NCBI GenBank assembly: GCA_015680685.1 | Contig: MNCI01038293.1 | Coordinates: 370,663 to 434,662 of the forward strand | From: Gnetum montanum | Lineage: Eukaryota > Streptophyta > Gnetopsida > Gnetales > Gnetaceae | Length of the DNA stretch: 64,000 bases | Reading direction: 5' to 3' | Shown here: piece by piece, positions 32,250-45,420 of the stretch | Position numbering within the stretch: the stretch's first letter is position 1 | Layout of the letters: every line of letters starts with the position of its first letter | Program-made: the position numbers and the translations under genes | Notes under the pieces: generated by a model | Databases searched by the model: none | Told to the model about the DNA's origin: nothing | The model's input: only the letters and a program-made list of their open reading frames with translations

Positions 32250-32732
32250 CCAAACGCTAATCGTTACTAGGTTCCTAAGTGTTCCATGCATGCTCAAAGT
32301 GGTCATACTAAGTGTGCTTACTTGGAAGAGTTAACAAGGTGAAAGAGAAAACATTAATTAACTAAGGAAATCATTAAATAATTGTAAATAACATTAAATA
32401 AGCTATTCTGAATGTTGCAAGGTTTATCACAAAGTTTTTCTTTATTTCTAGCCATAAGGTGTGCTCAGGTACACAATGCTTGAATAAAGATCCATTCACT
32501 TTATGACTCCTATTGCAAGCACTCAAAAATAATTCTAACTCTGAGGAAGGAAAACTACAAGAGTTTGGGTAAGGGACTAAGACTAACTATGCAAATCAAG
32601 AGCGCCCACCTCTTATTTATAGGCGATGAGGTAGGTCTCGACATCGAATGCTTGATATTGCTTAGTAAGCTCCAATATCACTGACCTGATATCGCGGATG
32701 TGATATCGTGGCCCCAATATTGTGGTTCATCA
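32250..32732 (-). repeat. R6 3' LTR, truncated at N
   Basis: 483 bp matching the 5' LTR from about 42306 on, with TATA (complement of CTTATTTATAGG, about 32612-32623) and ending TTCATCA. Confidence 0.85.
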
Positions 32733-34620
32733 TACCCTCATGACTAAATGAAAACTCATCCTCAAGTTCCTTACAAAATATTGGGAAGGTATGGGATTAT
32801 TGACTGAATGATAAATGATGGTGACATGTGATGATAGACTTAAAGTGCCCAGGGAACATATTGACAAATATATTATAGCATTGGTGTTCATGTCCATTGT
32901 GGTGAACACTATACATAGATGACATCCAGGCCCTCATGTGAAAACTTGAAGAGAAAGAGAAAGAGAAAAGAGAATGAGGTGTGTTCCTACTGATGTTATA
33001 AATGTGCACTCTATTATTTATCCATAGCCACATGATGAAGCATGTTCCTTGCATAATTGCTACTACTCCAGTCCATCCTGAGTGCTCCCATCTATCCTAA
33101 TCCATTATTCGTATGATCACCCTCTACACATACAACATAGTCATGAATTAGAAAGGATAGATAAGATAAAATGTATTTGATACTTTGCCCCGATATGAAG
33201 TACCTTGGTTGGGTTGTGGGTATGACAAATAATGGGTTAGAGGTTTATGATTAATAACTACCCAAGGTGTAGGGGTAAGATAGGTATGCAATAGAAAAAT
33301 TTATGACAGGCCCCCATGACTAATAGTGAACCTCCAGTAGCAATAAGATGGAAAAACTGAAGGAACAAGAAAGATGAGAGAAATAACAATGGTGAAGCTA
33401 ATAAAATGGATGTTATGGATGGGGATGAAATAGAAATGGTTTATTGCAATCAAAGTTGAAAGGAAAGAACTTAACAACTGCACCAAAAAGGAATGCCAAT
33501 GGATCCTCCCCAAAGCAGACTCATGCCTTTTATGCCCTGACAAACCCACAAACCAAAGAGTCTATAGGCTCTAGGAATGATGTATGGAACAATGGTTAAG
33601 AACTTTACCCACAAGAAGTTACCAAAGATGAACAATGCCTTAACCAAGCTACATGCTAATCAGAAAATTAGCAATGATGTGGAATATGGGAAGAAATATG
33701 AAAGGAGAGGAAAAAATGGAATGGAATCCCAAGAGCACAGTTGTGTAATGTCCCGTGTGTATTATATGGTTAAGGTGACTGAATAGAATTCATTCCAAAT
33801 CTGGATTCAAACCAACCAAATCCAATGACCTTGCATCAACACAATTGACTAACCCATCCTCTTGAAGTAACCAGAATGCGTCCATCAAGTCACCACCATT
33901 CCAAGGAGAGAAAGATAGAGTAGGAAGCGAGAAAGGGCCTTAGTTAGAGGGAACCTTTAGGCATGGGTAACATGTCTTTCTAGTGCCATAACCAATGCTT
34001 GTAGCCCATATTTAGTTATTATGTATAATGGGTGTGCTTTGAATTTTCACCAGTTTTATTTTATCGTGATAACCACACCATGCAAATACTTATTTGATTC
34101 ATTTAACTTCCTAATGTTTGGTCATTGGAAAAATGGTGGAAAACCCATGAAAAGCATCCAAGTACCCAAGAGACTAGCTAACACAAGTGCATCGAATTCC
34201 CTTGAAGTCACACCCTTTTCAACCATTAAGTCTTTCCTTGGTTTGAAAAATACCAAGTCACCAATTCATTAATAATTTTATTTAGAAAAAGGAATAGTAC
34301 ATTTCCAAGACAAGGGAGACCATAGAGTTGAATGGAGGAATGGATGAGGTGGACTCATTACCCGTTTTATCAAAAGAACCATATCTTAGTATCAACATTG
34401 AAAATCAAAGGCAAAAAAACCAACATTAATAATCAGCACTTATTATATGATGAATGAAAGTAAATCAAAAAAATAAAGAAATAATAAAAATGGTAAGGAT
34501 GGTGTAAGACAAAAATAAGTAAATATGAAAAAATGTGTAAAACAAAAATACAAAAAAAACAAGAGGTGAGGGCTTAGAATGGTTAGCATTGGTGGCCCTC
34601 TCCCCCATGACTACGTTGGA
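32733..34620 (-). other. R6 3' non-coding region
   Basis: Polypurine tract next to the LTR (complement TACCCTCATGAC, 32733-32744), a second CCCCCATGAC at 33309-33318 and a third near 34611-34620. The conserved TTTGGGGAGGA motif is at 33501-33514 on the minus strand. A splice-acceptor-like GTTGTATGTGTAG is near 33125. No intact ORF. Confidence 0.7.
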
Positions 34621-34651
34621 GGGAGCAGATCTGAAATAACGAGCAGGGTTG

Positions 34652-36079
34652 TGTTGGCGACCGTTTGGGACGCGATCGCCAACGAGTGTCCTCGAACAGG
34701 ATTTAGGTGCCTACTGGTCTCTGGCAACACCAAGGCCCAAATACCTCCAAATAAACTCAGTAGTTAATGTAAGTATGTGTGTGTGCTGTTGCAGCATGTG
34801 GTTGTGTAAAATGTAACAATTTCGTTGTGTGTGAACTATTGACTTACTTTAAAGAGATTCAGCCAACTTTGCCAAGTACTGTGAGTTCTTGAAATTTTCC
34901 TATTTTGTTCAACTGCCTAGTCTATGCGGTCCTTATAATACCTACTTGTAACAAATAAAATTTTGTAAAAACATTTGAGCACAACTCTGCAATCTACTCC
35001 TAATTTTCCCCAGAGAAAGAGATAGTTCCACAAGAAAACTAGAAATAGAGCAAGATTCGATGGAAATAAGTAGAAAAGAAAAGAAAGTAGATCTGTGTAG
35101 ACCTCAAATATTTAAACAAGATAAAATGACATGAGTAAACACTTCGCAATAAAGCTATCCCAAATTCAATATCTACGAATTGTTCAAACTTCCAAGGCTC
35201 AAACAAGTAATATCTTCAAAACAATCCTATTATGCTACCAAAAATTGTTGCGTAGACTACCATGTATGAGACTCCATTTTGACTAGATAATAGATGTCAA
35301 CAATTGCATTCAAACAGAACCTTTAAAAGACTTGACAATTTCTGATTGAAATACCATGGGAATTCACTTTAAAGATAAAAAGAAGCTATTATGGTCCCAT
35401 CAAAATACCAAAGATTTTCTGAACCCTCTCGACTACTGAATTGTTCAACGGCGTGACTACAAACAAAGGCTCTCTTACAACAATCCCAATAGCAGTTCCC
35501 ACACGTTGCACAATAATGAAATTTACTATTAAAATTCTCTTAAGGCTTTTAAACACAAATGCTTCTATGGCAAAATTTTAATAGAAATTTCTATCGGGCA
35601 ACAAGAACAGTAAGAGAAATCTAAAAATCCCAAAATTACTTGCCAAGGATGATACTATCTAATACACTAGCTAGACAATTTAAACAAAAAAAATGAAATG
35701 TATAACTCACAAGACCATGACAAAGAGGCTGAAATATTTATTCTAGCAAGCCATCTTGCAAGCAATCGTTCACACTTTCTTCTTTACAAAATGCTCTTCT
35801 CCCAAGACTCAAAGTATCTCCAAGTAAGAGCCCAAGTGCTAGCTAGTAGCCTTCAAAATGTGATGTATGAGACCCCAAGTGTGATGATGATTCTTAGATA
35901 ACGCATAACCCAAAGATAGTTTCCAACATTCCACAAATCAAACCCACAAAAATTTGTGACAACCCAGCACACAAACTAGACCTGCTACTACATGAATACA
36001 TAGACCCTTGATTGCTTCCTTCATTGCTTGCTTCGATCTACAAATTCCTGTTCCATGAAGTGGCCAAAATGTGCCAACA
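34652..36079. mobile_element. R7: solo LTR of an unrelated LTR retrotransposon
   Basis: A 1,428-bp insertion in the integrase tail of R6. It begins TGTTGGC and ends GCCAACA (7-bp inverted termini with TG...CA) and is flanked by perfect GGTTG duplications (34647-34651 and 36080-36084). Removing it and one duplication restores the order seen in R8 at 49120-49135. It has no open frame of note, no PBS and no similarity to the other LTRs here, so a solo LTR formed by LTR-LTR recombination is the simplest reading. The strand is undetermined. Confidence 0.85.
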
Positions 36080-36084
36080 GGTTG

Positions 36085-38545
36085 TCCACCAACAAAGGTA
36101 GTATTTGTACCGGCTGTTCTAGGCTCATGGAAAGGTTTGGTTTGTTGGATGTTAACCAAAAATTTCTTATCTAGGCTATCAGGTTTGTAAACCATTATGG
36201 CCCATGAAGGAAAAGTTGCATGAATAATATAAGGTCCTTCCCACAATGTTTGAAATTTAGTGTGTTGTGGCACATGTGTGGGGTTCCAATAAAGAACCTT
36301 ATCTCTTGGTTTGTATTTAACTTTTCTAATTTTTAGGTCATGACGTTGTTTATTAAAGCCCTTATGTAATTCATTAGATGACAGGGCAACTAATTGGTTC
36401 TCATCTAGCAAGTTAAGGTTCATTAACTATTATTTTTGTGCTAGATTGAGATCAAGGTTAAGGTCACATGCCATGGATAGTGTATGGAGCTCTACTTGAA
36501 TAGGAAGCATTGGAAGTTTACCATTCACTAACTCATAGGGAGAGTAGCCTATAGGGAGTTTCCACATGGAGCGGTATGCCCGAAGAGCATCGTTCAGTTT
36601 GGTGCTCCAATCTCACCTATGCTTGCTAATGGTTCATGTTAATATTTTCGTAATCTCCCTATTGGTAACCTCGACTTGACCATTTGCTTAAGGGTGATAT
36701 GGTGTAGTCAGCTTGTGTTGCACTCCTAAGTGTTGCATCAACTTCTGAAAAGTTGCACCTGTAAAATGTGTATCATTATCCAAAATAAGTGCACGAGGCA
36801 CACCAAACCTATTTAACATTTTTTGTTGAAAAAATCATGCAACGGTAGATGATATACAGTCCATAATAGCTGCTACTTCTACCCATTTTGTAAAATAGTC
36901 AATAGCAACAACAATGTAAGATTTTCCATTAGACATTGGTGTAATAGGCCTCAGAAAATCAATTCCCCATATATCGAAGGGTTCTAAAGGTTGAATCCAT
37001 TGTTGTCGACCCTCCATTCTAGCAGTCATTCTCCCATCACATTGGTAGTGCTCACAAGATTAGATGAAATGATGAGCATCTCGGAACAATGTAGGCTAAT
37101 AATATCTTACAAGTAGGATTTTAATGAGTATTCATCTCCTAGCATAATGACCCCCACAAGGGCCCTCATGAGCATCTTAGAGAACTCGTAATTGATCTAC
37201 ATCAAGAACACACCATTGAACCAAGCCATCAGGACATACCTTATAAAGGTTCTTGTTGATTTCCATGAAATATTTAGCTCCGTGTAGAAACTACTATTTA
37301 TATTTAACATCTAACTCTTATGGTGTTTCTTATGTAAGGAGATATGTAAGAATGCTACTATACCAATTTATTTCCATGGTTAATTGATTATTTACTACGC
37401 CTACAAAGAGGAATTCATCAAGAAAGTGATGAGAAAGTGGATATTCATCCTCTTTGTTGTCCAATCTTAATCCAGATAAATGATCAACAACAATGTTCTC
37501 AGTGCCTTTACGATCTATCATCATAAGATCGAACTCTTGTAAGATTACGATCCATCATATGATGTGAGGGCTCACCATTACTTTATTTAGCAGGAAGTGA
37601 ATTGCACTATGGTCTGTGTGCACAAATACCTTATAGCCCAATACATAGTGCCTAAACTTATCTAGTGCAAACACCACAGCCATTAACTCCTTTTCTGTTG
37701 TGGTGTAGTTAAGCTATGCACTAGCAATACTTCGATTTGCATAGTGGATGTAATAGGATCATTTCTAGTCATCTAACTATGTGAGTACAACTCCTAAGGC
37801 AAAGTTGGATGCATCAATCATTGTATGGAATAGCTTGAACTAGTAAGCAACTTGTAGAATGGGTGTTTCTACAAGCTTCTGCTTCAAGGTTTGGAAAGCT
37901 AGTTCACATTCCTTAATCCATTCAAAAGGTACTTCCTTTTTTGTTAGTTCAACCAATGGTTTTTCAACCTTTGAAAAGTTCTTTATGAATCTTCTATAAT
38001 AGCCAGTGTGTCCAAGGAATGATCAGATGTCTTTTACAGTTTCAAGTTGGCGTGTGATTCCTTGGATGACTTTAATCTTTTCGGGGTCTACCTCTATCCC
38101 TGTTTGTGAAATCTTATGCCCTAATACTATGTCTTCTTAGACCATTAAATGGCTTTTTTGCCAGTTGAGCCCTAAATTGGTTTCAACACATCATTTTAGT
38201 ACTTGCTTTAATTAGTCTAATGGTTGATCAAAGTTCATTCTATAGGTGGAGAAATCATCCATGAAGACCTCTACACCATTCCCTATTTGCTATTGAAAGA
38301 TACTTAGAACCAAACGTTGCAACATTGCAAAGCATTGAACAAGCCAAATGGCATCTATTTGTATGAAAATGTCCCCCAAGGACTTGTGAACATGGTCTTG
38401 GCTTGGTCTTCCAGTGCTATTTGGATTTGGTTGTATCCATTGTACCCATCCAGAAAATTATAGTAGTGATGACCTATAATGGTTTCTAAGACTTGGTCAA
38501 TGATTTTAACTCAAGGGGCTTTTACTTAAAGTTGTTAGGGATTTC
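36085..38545 (-). pseudogene. R6 pol: RT, RNase H, integrase (RT N-terminus deleted)
   Basis: Read right to left. RT has IDQVLETIIGHHYYNFLDGY (about 38490), MPFGL and the catalytic EVFMDDFST (38246-38272); the usual first 60 or so RT residues are missing because the protease linker joins directly to IDQVLE. RNase H has VHTDHSAIHFLL (about 37610) and ENIVVDHLSGL (37490-37460). Integrase has FDIWGIDF (about 36980) with the first Asp of DDE, then TKWVEVAAI, and a C-terminal WEGPYII module in the open stretch 36423-35938. FMDDF and the -HLSGL end of RNase H are typical of Athila/Tat Ty3/Gypsy pol. It has more than ten stops and several frameshifts, so is inactive. Confidence 0.85.
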
Positions 38546-39420
38546 CAACTTCCCCCAATTAATATTTTCAACATCAAGACTTGGAAGTTGGCAATGAACT
38601 TACTCTAATGTGTCTATGCTATCGATGTAAGCACAAGTCAAACCCTCAATTGGCTCCATGCATATAGTTGAATTGCTCTCTTGGTCAGCTATCAACCACT
38701 AGGTGCCTTCCTGTCTTGTGGCTGCTGCATATAGGCATCTTTGTATGTTATTTACTTATGCACATGGGTCCCATGCATGCACTATTAAATGTTGTACAAA
38801 CCAGGACTTCTGCATGCAATTACACCTTGTGTCACTATATGCGATGCATTAAACTTTCTTCTTCTCGATCTTTCCAAACATGTTTTCCTTTGATATTTCT
38901 AGGGAAATATCACATATTCCTAGGCATGCATCAATTGTGCTTAACCATGCTCTTCCCATTATGATTGGGAAGTTCCCCTTTCTGTTGTTAACTTGAATCA
39001 CTAGAAAGTCAACTGGATACAACCACCCACAAACAGTGGTGATGATGTCCTCCACTAATCCTAATGGGACAATGATGGACTGATTGGCCAGCTCTAAATG
39101 TATGTTACTCTTTTTCAATGGAGGTAGGTTCCAGGCTCTATAGATTTTTTGAGAGATTAAGTTGACACCAAAACCTAAATCAAAAAGAGCTTTACACAGT
39201 TCATTCCTAGCAAGTTGTAGATATATAAGAGGACTTCCAAGATCAAAACATTTCCTAGGAAGGTGGCCAGCCTTAATCCAATCGATAATGGCATGTGTCA
39301 ACATGACCATGTGCATTGCATATGGCCTTTGGGTTGAAGGGAGTTCCAAAATTTCAAATGATTGTGATTGCAAGCACTTAGTTGGAGTGTCAATCCTAAA
39401 GAAAGGTATCTTCTTTACAT
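38546..39420 (-). pseudogene. R6 retropepsin, catalytic Asp retained
   Basis: A 215-residue open stretch (39496-38849) holds ALFDLGFGVNLISQ near residue 110, keeping the catalytic Asp-x-Gly, and PIIMGRAWL near residue 180. The C-terminal part runs with stops to GGSW-like residues (about 38560). This contrasts with R1 and R3, where Asp is Asn. Confidence 0.8.
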
Positions 39421-41806
39421 GATTTTTTGAACCAATAGTAGGATGAGGATTAACAGCCCTTGTAGTTACGTTGTTTTGGTTAGGTAGGGAGCTCACCCTG
39501 CATGGCTGGAACAGGTGATAATGGAGTTAAGGGTAGAATAGATGCAGTTGGATTATAAGAATAGTATGTTTTTCTTACATCACCCCTACGAGAAGGAGTT
39601 CTATAATACTCATGGACTTGGTAGTGAGGCTGGGAAGTGACATGACTAGTAGAGTCACGTGGAGAGATTGGTTGTTGCACGTAGTATCCATACAGGTCAG
39701 GTTGATGGTAAGGGTATTGTTGACGTGGTGGTGGCATTCCCCATGATTTTGGGTGTTGCCACTATTAGTACTACTCATTTGGTTGTGGTGGAGTTCCACT
39801 TGGATAATATGTCAAGGGTTGGTGAAACTATCTTGCGTTACCTTGGGGATAAGGTAACCTTCGGGGTGTTTGCCTTCTATTTAATCATGGGTTGAGTGCA
39901 TACACCCTAGACTCCTGCAGATGTGAGATTACATGACAACATCCCTTAGGGTAGTCATATTGGCATATCTCACATCCACCATCATTGTCTGTATCCAAAT
40001 CCACAACCTCTTCGATGATGGAAACTTTGCCCTTACCTTTGTTACGTGCATATTCAGTTTCTTTCTTTTTCCTCCTTTCTTGATCACTACCTGGTTCCCT
40101 AGACTCCTCTACTATTTTAAGAACAGTTTAAAATCTATTATTTATGGAGTCCCACATTTAGTCCACCTTTGTCGATACCTTTGATGCAATTTTTTGAATG
40201 GACAAAGTTTTCCTATTCACCATCTCTTCAAGTGGTGACTCTTCTTCATCACAAAATCTAACTCCCTTCCTTTAGAGGGAAGGATCTCTATTGTATTCCT
40301 CTACACTCTCTCTTTTCCTTAACTCACCTTCCTCTTTGGCAACTTGCTCCAACAATCTTTGTACTTGATGGGCTCTAAGCTCATATAGCCTTCCTTGGTC
40401 ATAAGTCCGAAGGATTCTTCACATTTCATGTCTAAGCCCATCTACGAGATGATGTAGTTGTTCCCTTTGGGAGTAACCATGGCCTGGACAACAATGTAAT
40501 AATGCATAATATCGATCCATGGCAACATCCAAGGGTTCATGTCCTCCTTGTTTCCATCCTTGGATTTGCTTTCGTAGGTTGGACCCTCAGCAGTACATTT
40601 GATACTTATCATTGAATAGTTCTAACATGGTACTCCATCGGTGAATGGGCTTCAGTTCTAAGGATTGGTACTAGCTTTCCACTTCCTTGATGAGTGTCTG
40701 TGAAAACAACTTAAGTGTTTGCCACTCATTTTCTATGTTTTGTAAGGCACATGCATCATGAAATGGTTGCAAATGATTTTGAAGATTAGCCTTGTATCCC
40801 CTTTCAAATCATGGGATATTGTTCATGTCCAATCTTTTGATCTTGCTATCTTTTTGGTGCCCTGTTGGGATTCTAACAGCCTTAGTTATATTTACCATGC
40901 TTCGAGTAGTGAGTAGGGGTTCATCGTGATCGTATTATCTATGGCGTCTATGATGCTTATGTTTTTCCCTACTCTCCCTCCTTTCGTAGTATGTTTCTCT
41001 AAAATGCTCTCATCCCCTTTCTCAACTATTTTTTCTATTATTCCTATTTTTCCTACCATTATCCTTAAGGTCTTTCCCTCTAAGACTATGTTTCGATCTT
41101 GAAGGAGAGGGGCAAGGAGATGATGAAGGTGAAGAGGGAGGAGGACCATCACCATGATGGTGCCTGCTTCCTTCTCTTTGCAGTTGTGGCCTTGATCATG
41201 GTTACGATCAAAATGTCCATCTCTGTCATGTGTTCGTGTTCCTTTTTCAGACCCTTTGTGTCCATTGGTACCAAAATCTGGGTTATGGATAGTTGAGTGA
41301 ATATTCTGATACACCGCCCCTTGACTAAAGTCAACGGGAGGAACATCATTGTGCGGGAGATCTCCTAAGGTAGGTTCACCACCCTCATTTTTACCTATGA
41401 CATATGGGACATCCAGTAACCACTTCCCCTTCATATATTTATGATGTCTCTCCTGTTGTAAGTCCCTTTGACGTTGTGCCTCCATGGGTCGATACTCTCC
41501 CGAGTCATGATCATGCACAATGTACTCTGCCTGTAAGTGTTGCATACCAATTTATGTGAGAGCATGAACAAGCATTCCCAGGACTAAGCGATTGGGAGGT
41601 AACACTATGTTACCTTCTAAATCACGCCAATGTAATTGTTCATCCTAGCGGAGGATAAAGGTAAAGTTTGATATATACTCATCAAGATGAATGTATACCA
41701 CATGAAACTGTTGGGGCACTGTCAAGTCATCATGTGTACTACGCCTCTAATTGTTCATTGTGTCAAACCTAGGCAGTGAAACACTCTCATAAGAAGAAGG
41801 AGACAT
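39421..41806 (-). pseudogene. R6 gag
   Basis: The start at 41806 (MSPSS) is followed by the N-terminal block (open at 41545-40892 for 217 codons, His/Asp/Gly-rich). The core at about 40560-40270 has YALLHCCPGHGYSQREQ. A knuckle CEICQYDYPKGCC lies near 39985-39945, then RRLPYPQGN and a Tyr/Gln/Pro-rich tail (39737-39480). Several stops and frame changes. The full domain order makes R6 the reference copy for gag in this window. Confidence 0.8.
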
Positions 41807-41933
41807 GATTAATTCTTCAATGTGTGACACTTTTCTCTTCTCTTTTCTAATAATTTTAAAATAACCAACCCCAAGGATTCATTCCAATGATGGGAAGATT
41901 TCCTAAGTTCTATTTAGTGCACAAACAATATAG

Positions 41934-41951
41934 ACCCCAGCAACGGCACCA
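41934..41951 (-). other. R6 primer binding site, tRNA-Asp
   Basis: The minus strand reads TGGTGCCGTTGCTGGGGT, 15 of 18 matching the tRNA-Asp site. Confidence 0.85.
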
Positions 41952-41952
41952 A

Positions 41953-42763
41953 TGATGAGCAGTGAGGTATTTCTATGCTCAACCATACGAATACGAGCGT
42001 ACATGCATGATCCGATCAAATTTCAAAGACCAAGTGCTTATGCGCCTTCACAAAACCTGGATGGGTTAGTCAATCATTGTCTTCCCAAGCTTACTTGTAT
42101 AGCGCGATTGTAAGGTTAAGTAAACTTGAGGTATATGATTTTTATAGATTTTCTAATGTTTTATGTCCTAGTGCTACAAAGGGAGAAGTGAACTAATTAA
42201 GTAACTAATTTAATTTAACTAATCAACTATGCTCTAACTAGTCCTAACACCAACATCCATTCCCACTTATCGTACACATCCTGAACCAATGCAACACTAC
42301 TAGGATTACCAAATGCTAATCGTTACTAGGTTCCCAAGTGTTCCACGCATGCTCAAAGTGGTCGTACTAAGTGTGCTTACTTGGAAGAGTTAACAAGGTG
42401 AAAGAGAGAACATTAATTAACTAAGGAAATCATTAAATAATTGTAAATAACATTAAATAATCTATTCTGAATGTTTCAAGGTTTATCACAAAGTTTTTCT
42501 TTATTTCTAGCCATAAGGTGTGCTCAGGTACACAATGCTCAAATAAAGATCCATTAACTTTATGACTCCTATTGCGAGCACTCAGAAATAATTCTTACTT
42601 TAGGGATGGAAAATTGCAAGAGTTTGAGTAAGGGACTAAGACTAACTATGCAAACTAAGAGCACCCACCTCTTATTTATAGGCGATGAGGTGAGTCCCAA
42701 CATCGGATGCTTGATATCGCTTGGTGAGCTCCGATATTGCGACCCCGATATCGCGGTTCATCA
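41953..42763 (-). repeat. R6 5' LTR
   Basis: 811 bp, plus strand TGATGAG...TTCATCA. GATATCG palindromes lie next to the outer end and a TATA box (complement CTTATTTATAGG) at 42671-42682. Confidence 0.88.
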
Positions 42764-44826
42764 ATATTTCTTACCAATTTTCACATTCTTTTATACTTTT
42801 CCATTTCTTAAACCATTTGCAATTCTTTGATATTTTCTGCTTCTTTTTAATCTTTTTCATTCTTAATATCTTTTACAATTTTTCATACTTTTTTTAAATG
42901 TTACTTGTACATATTTTTATGAATTTTGAATAAAACACATTGAATAAAGTAAGATGTAGTACCAATAAGATGAAGATTTCTCTATGTTATCAAATCATAA
43001 GTGACTGATTATTTCTACATTTGGACCACACCACCCATTCATCCATTCCACTAATAAAAGGTCATTACCATGGCCATAATGATATTCTTCCCATCATAAA
43101 ATCAAGGATAAAATTGTGATCATTATGCCTAGACCAAAAAGTGAAGAACCAAGAGGAAATGCAAAGGGTGTGACATCAAGGGGATATGTGGATTCTCTTG
43201 GATTACTATTGTGAGTTCTATCCTATAGATCTAACATAAAAAGGAAGTAAGAGTACAATAAGTGATGCCTTACCATCTCACTGGAAAGACATGTCACCCA
43301 TGCCTGAAGGTAGTCCTCTCGTAAGGTTGACACAGTTTGAAAAAATAAAGTAAATGCAAAAGAATAAATTTTTGGGGGTCCCACTAGAAAGACATGTTTC
43401 CCATGCCTAAAGGTAGGTGACTTCTCAAGAATTTCAAAAAACTAAAATGAGGTGCAATGAATAAACTCCTCCCTTGGACAAAACTCCAAGTGATGATACT
43501 CCTTGCGACTGTGATAGTCTTATGGTTGTGAATTTTAAAGGTGAAGCAATGCGATATCACTAGACAATGGTCTAGACTTGGTTTGAATCTTAGATAGAAA
43601 GGCTAATGATTACTTTAACCATTAATGACACACAAGAATTCATTATAGCTATGGTAAAACACCTCATATCCTGATTTCATTAATCCTTTCTATAGTCCAT
43701 CTCATCTCACTATATGAACAATTATAACTTGCGGTTTTGTGTAACATAGTGTAATTTTTCCAGCCTGGTAATACTAACATGTATGTTTTGCTAGATAGGT
43801 ATGCACTACATTCAACTCCTTGAGTGCCTAAGAACACTTTGAGGCATGGTTATACAAAGGCACTAAGGGCTAAAGCTTGCTTTGGGGAGGACCCACTTGT
43901 ACAACTCTTGTATTTCATACTTGCCAAGCAATGCATCATATTTCCTCTTGTGCCTTCTAAAACATTTAATAAACTTCCCATATCATCTAATAATCTATTT
44001 GTACATTATAATTTCATTATCCATTTCTTATCCATACATAAACTTTTGTTGCTTGAGATTCCTTCTTCATGGACCTTGAATGCTAACTTGTTGGAAACTA
44101 TGCATCACTCATGGCCCATGACCCTCTAGAAAAGCTTTATATCTTTTAAACATTTCATTTGACTTATTTTTTCCCTAAAAAATTTGATTTTTTTAACAAT
44201 GATGTCATAGGTACCTACGTTGTTGTATCTATGATGTATGATCTATGAGCTTGTGCATATAAAAATAGTATATACACACACAAGAGTTAGTGAAAGTTTT
44301 CATTTCTCTCATTTGTAGCAAGAGAAGTTTTTGTAGTTTTTCCTTAGCCCTCTTACACAATAGCTTCCAAAGGCCATAACTTCTCCCTTATAGCCCCAAT
44401 TTCCAAAATTCTTAAATCCTATTGATCACAAAGCACTCAACTTAGTCGTGGGGTGATGCATTGCGCTATATAAGCAATTTGAAAATTTGAGCCAAAAATT
44501 CCTAACATCCAAAATATATTATAAAGGATAAGTACAAAGATATAATAAGAATTTTAAATTTTATTAATCAAACTACGGCTAGAAAGATTCAAATAATACT
44601 CCTAATAGACCATATCAACTATTTTAACTCATAATAAGGAAGAAAAATATAGAAGGCCATAAGTAACTAAAAAATATTACACCTAAGGGATTCCTTTTTG
44701 AAAATTTTTCAAACTCTGCAATCATAATAAGATAAGAACTTGATTTAACCAAGGGTATGAGCAAGGTAAAGAACTATTAAGAATTGATATGAACACCCTA
44801 ATAATTTCAAACCCTTTTTGATTGCA
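42764..44826 (+). other. R5 internal region between R6 and third ORF
   Basis: Resumes R5 after ATATT. It resembles the R4 stretch 22060-23990 (AATAAAACAC, GTGACATCAAGAGGA-like segments) and carries TTTGGGGAGGACCCAC at 43881-43896. Several small frames have no recognisable product. It ends in acceptor-like TTTTTGATTGCAG. Confidence 0.65.
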
Positions 44827-45420
44827 GATGGCCCTGAAGAGGATATTAGAATGAGGGCCTTCACAACATGGAAGCAAAAGAGAAAGAGGCTGTGGGAGTT
44901 GTTGAGCAAGGAAACAAACCCCACAAGTAGAACATGCACAGAAGGAGGCTCAATCATACAACATTCATCAATAAACTCTTACCACAGAGCACTTAGCCGA
45001 AAGAGAGGCAAAAATTTCACAAGAACCTAAACAAGGACAATGCCTCACACTATCACCAGATTGCCTCTAGGCCATCCAAGAAGATCGATCATGTCCACGA
45101 TCATCATGAAATTGAATTTTGGTCCCTTTACGGAATTTTCTACATAAGTAGTGAAAACACAACTCCAAGCATCTCCATTATGGCCCACACTAACCAACAG
45201 TAGTGAATGGAACTTAGGTGAAACCTAACAATTCTGGTAGAACAAGTAGGTTGATGCTATAGTGAAAATTGAAGGAGTCTCTATGCCATACTCAGTAGAA
45301 AGGACATATGGAAAAAGAAGATAGAGACAAAAGAGGAGAAACTTTCCAAAAGCCTAATGATAAAGAGAAGAAGTTGATGAAAGAGTGACCACCACCTGAA
45401 ATATGAACTACATTAAGCCA
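44827..45420 (+). pseudogene. R5 third ORF, shortened remnant
   Basis: ATGGCCCTGAAGAGG follows an acceptor-like TTTTTGATTGCAG (44814-44826), as in R4 (23991). The N-terminal part with EHAQKEAQS- and EPKQGQCLTL-like residues aligns with R4; about 1.3 kb of the middle and coiled coil is missing before AAAAGAGGAGA and the end near 45420. Many stops. Confidence 0.55.

Larger units (their letters stand above)
32248..42763 (-). mobile_element. R6: most complete Ty3/Gypsy (Athila/Tat-like) element, with pol
   Basis: A minus-strand element with 5' LTR 41953-42763, tRNA-Asp primer site, gag, protease, RT, RNase H, integrase, a 3' region and a truncated 3' LTR ending at 32732. The flanks give ATATT on both sides (32243-32247 and 42764-42768). 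A single N at 32249 replaces the missing outer part of the 3' LTR (about 330 bp), so the assembly is collapsed there. R7 is inserted in the integrase tail. This is the only copy in the window showing all pol domains. Confidence 0.9.
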
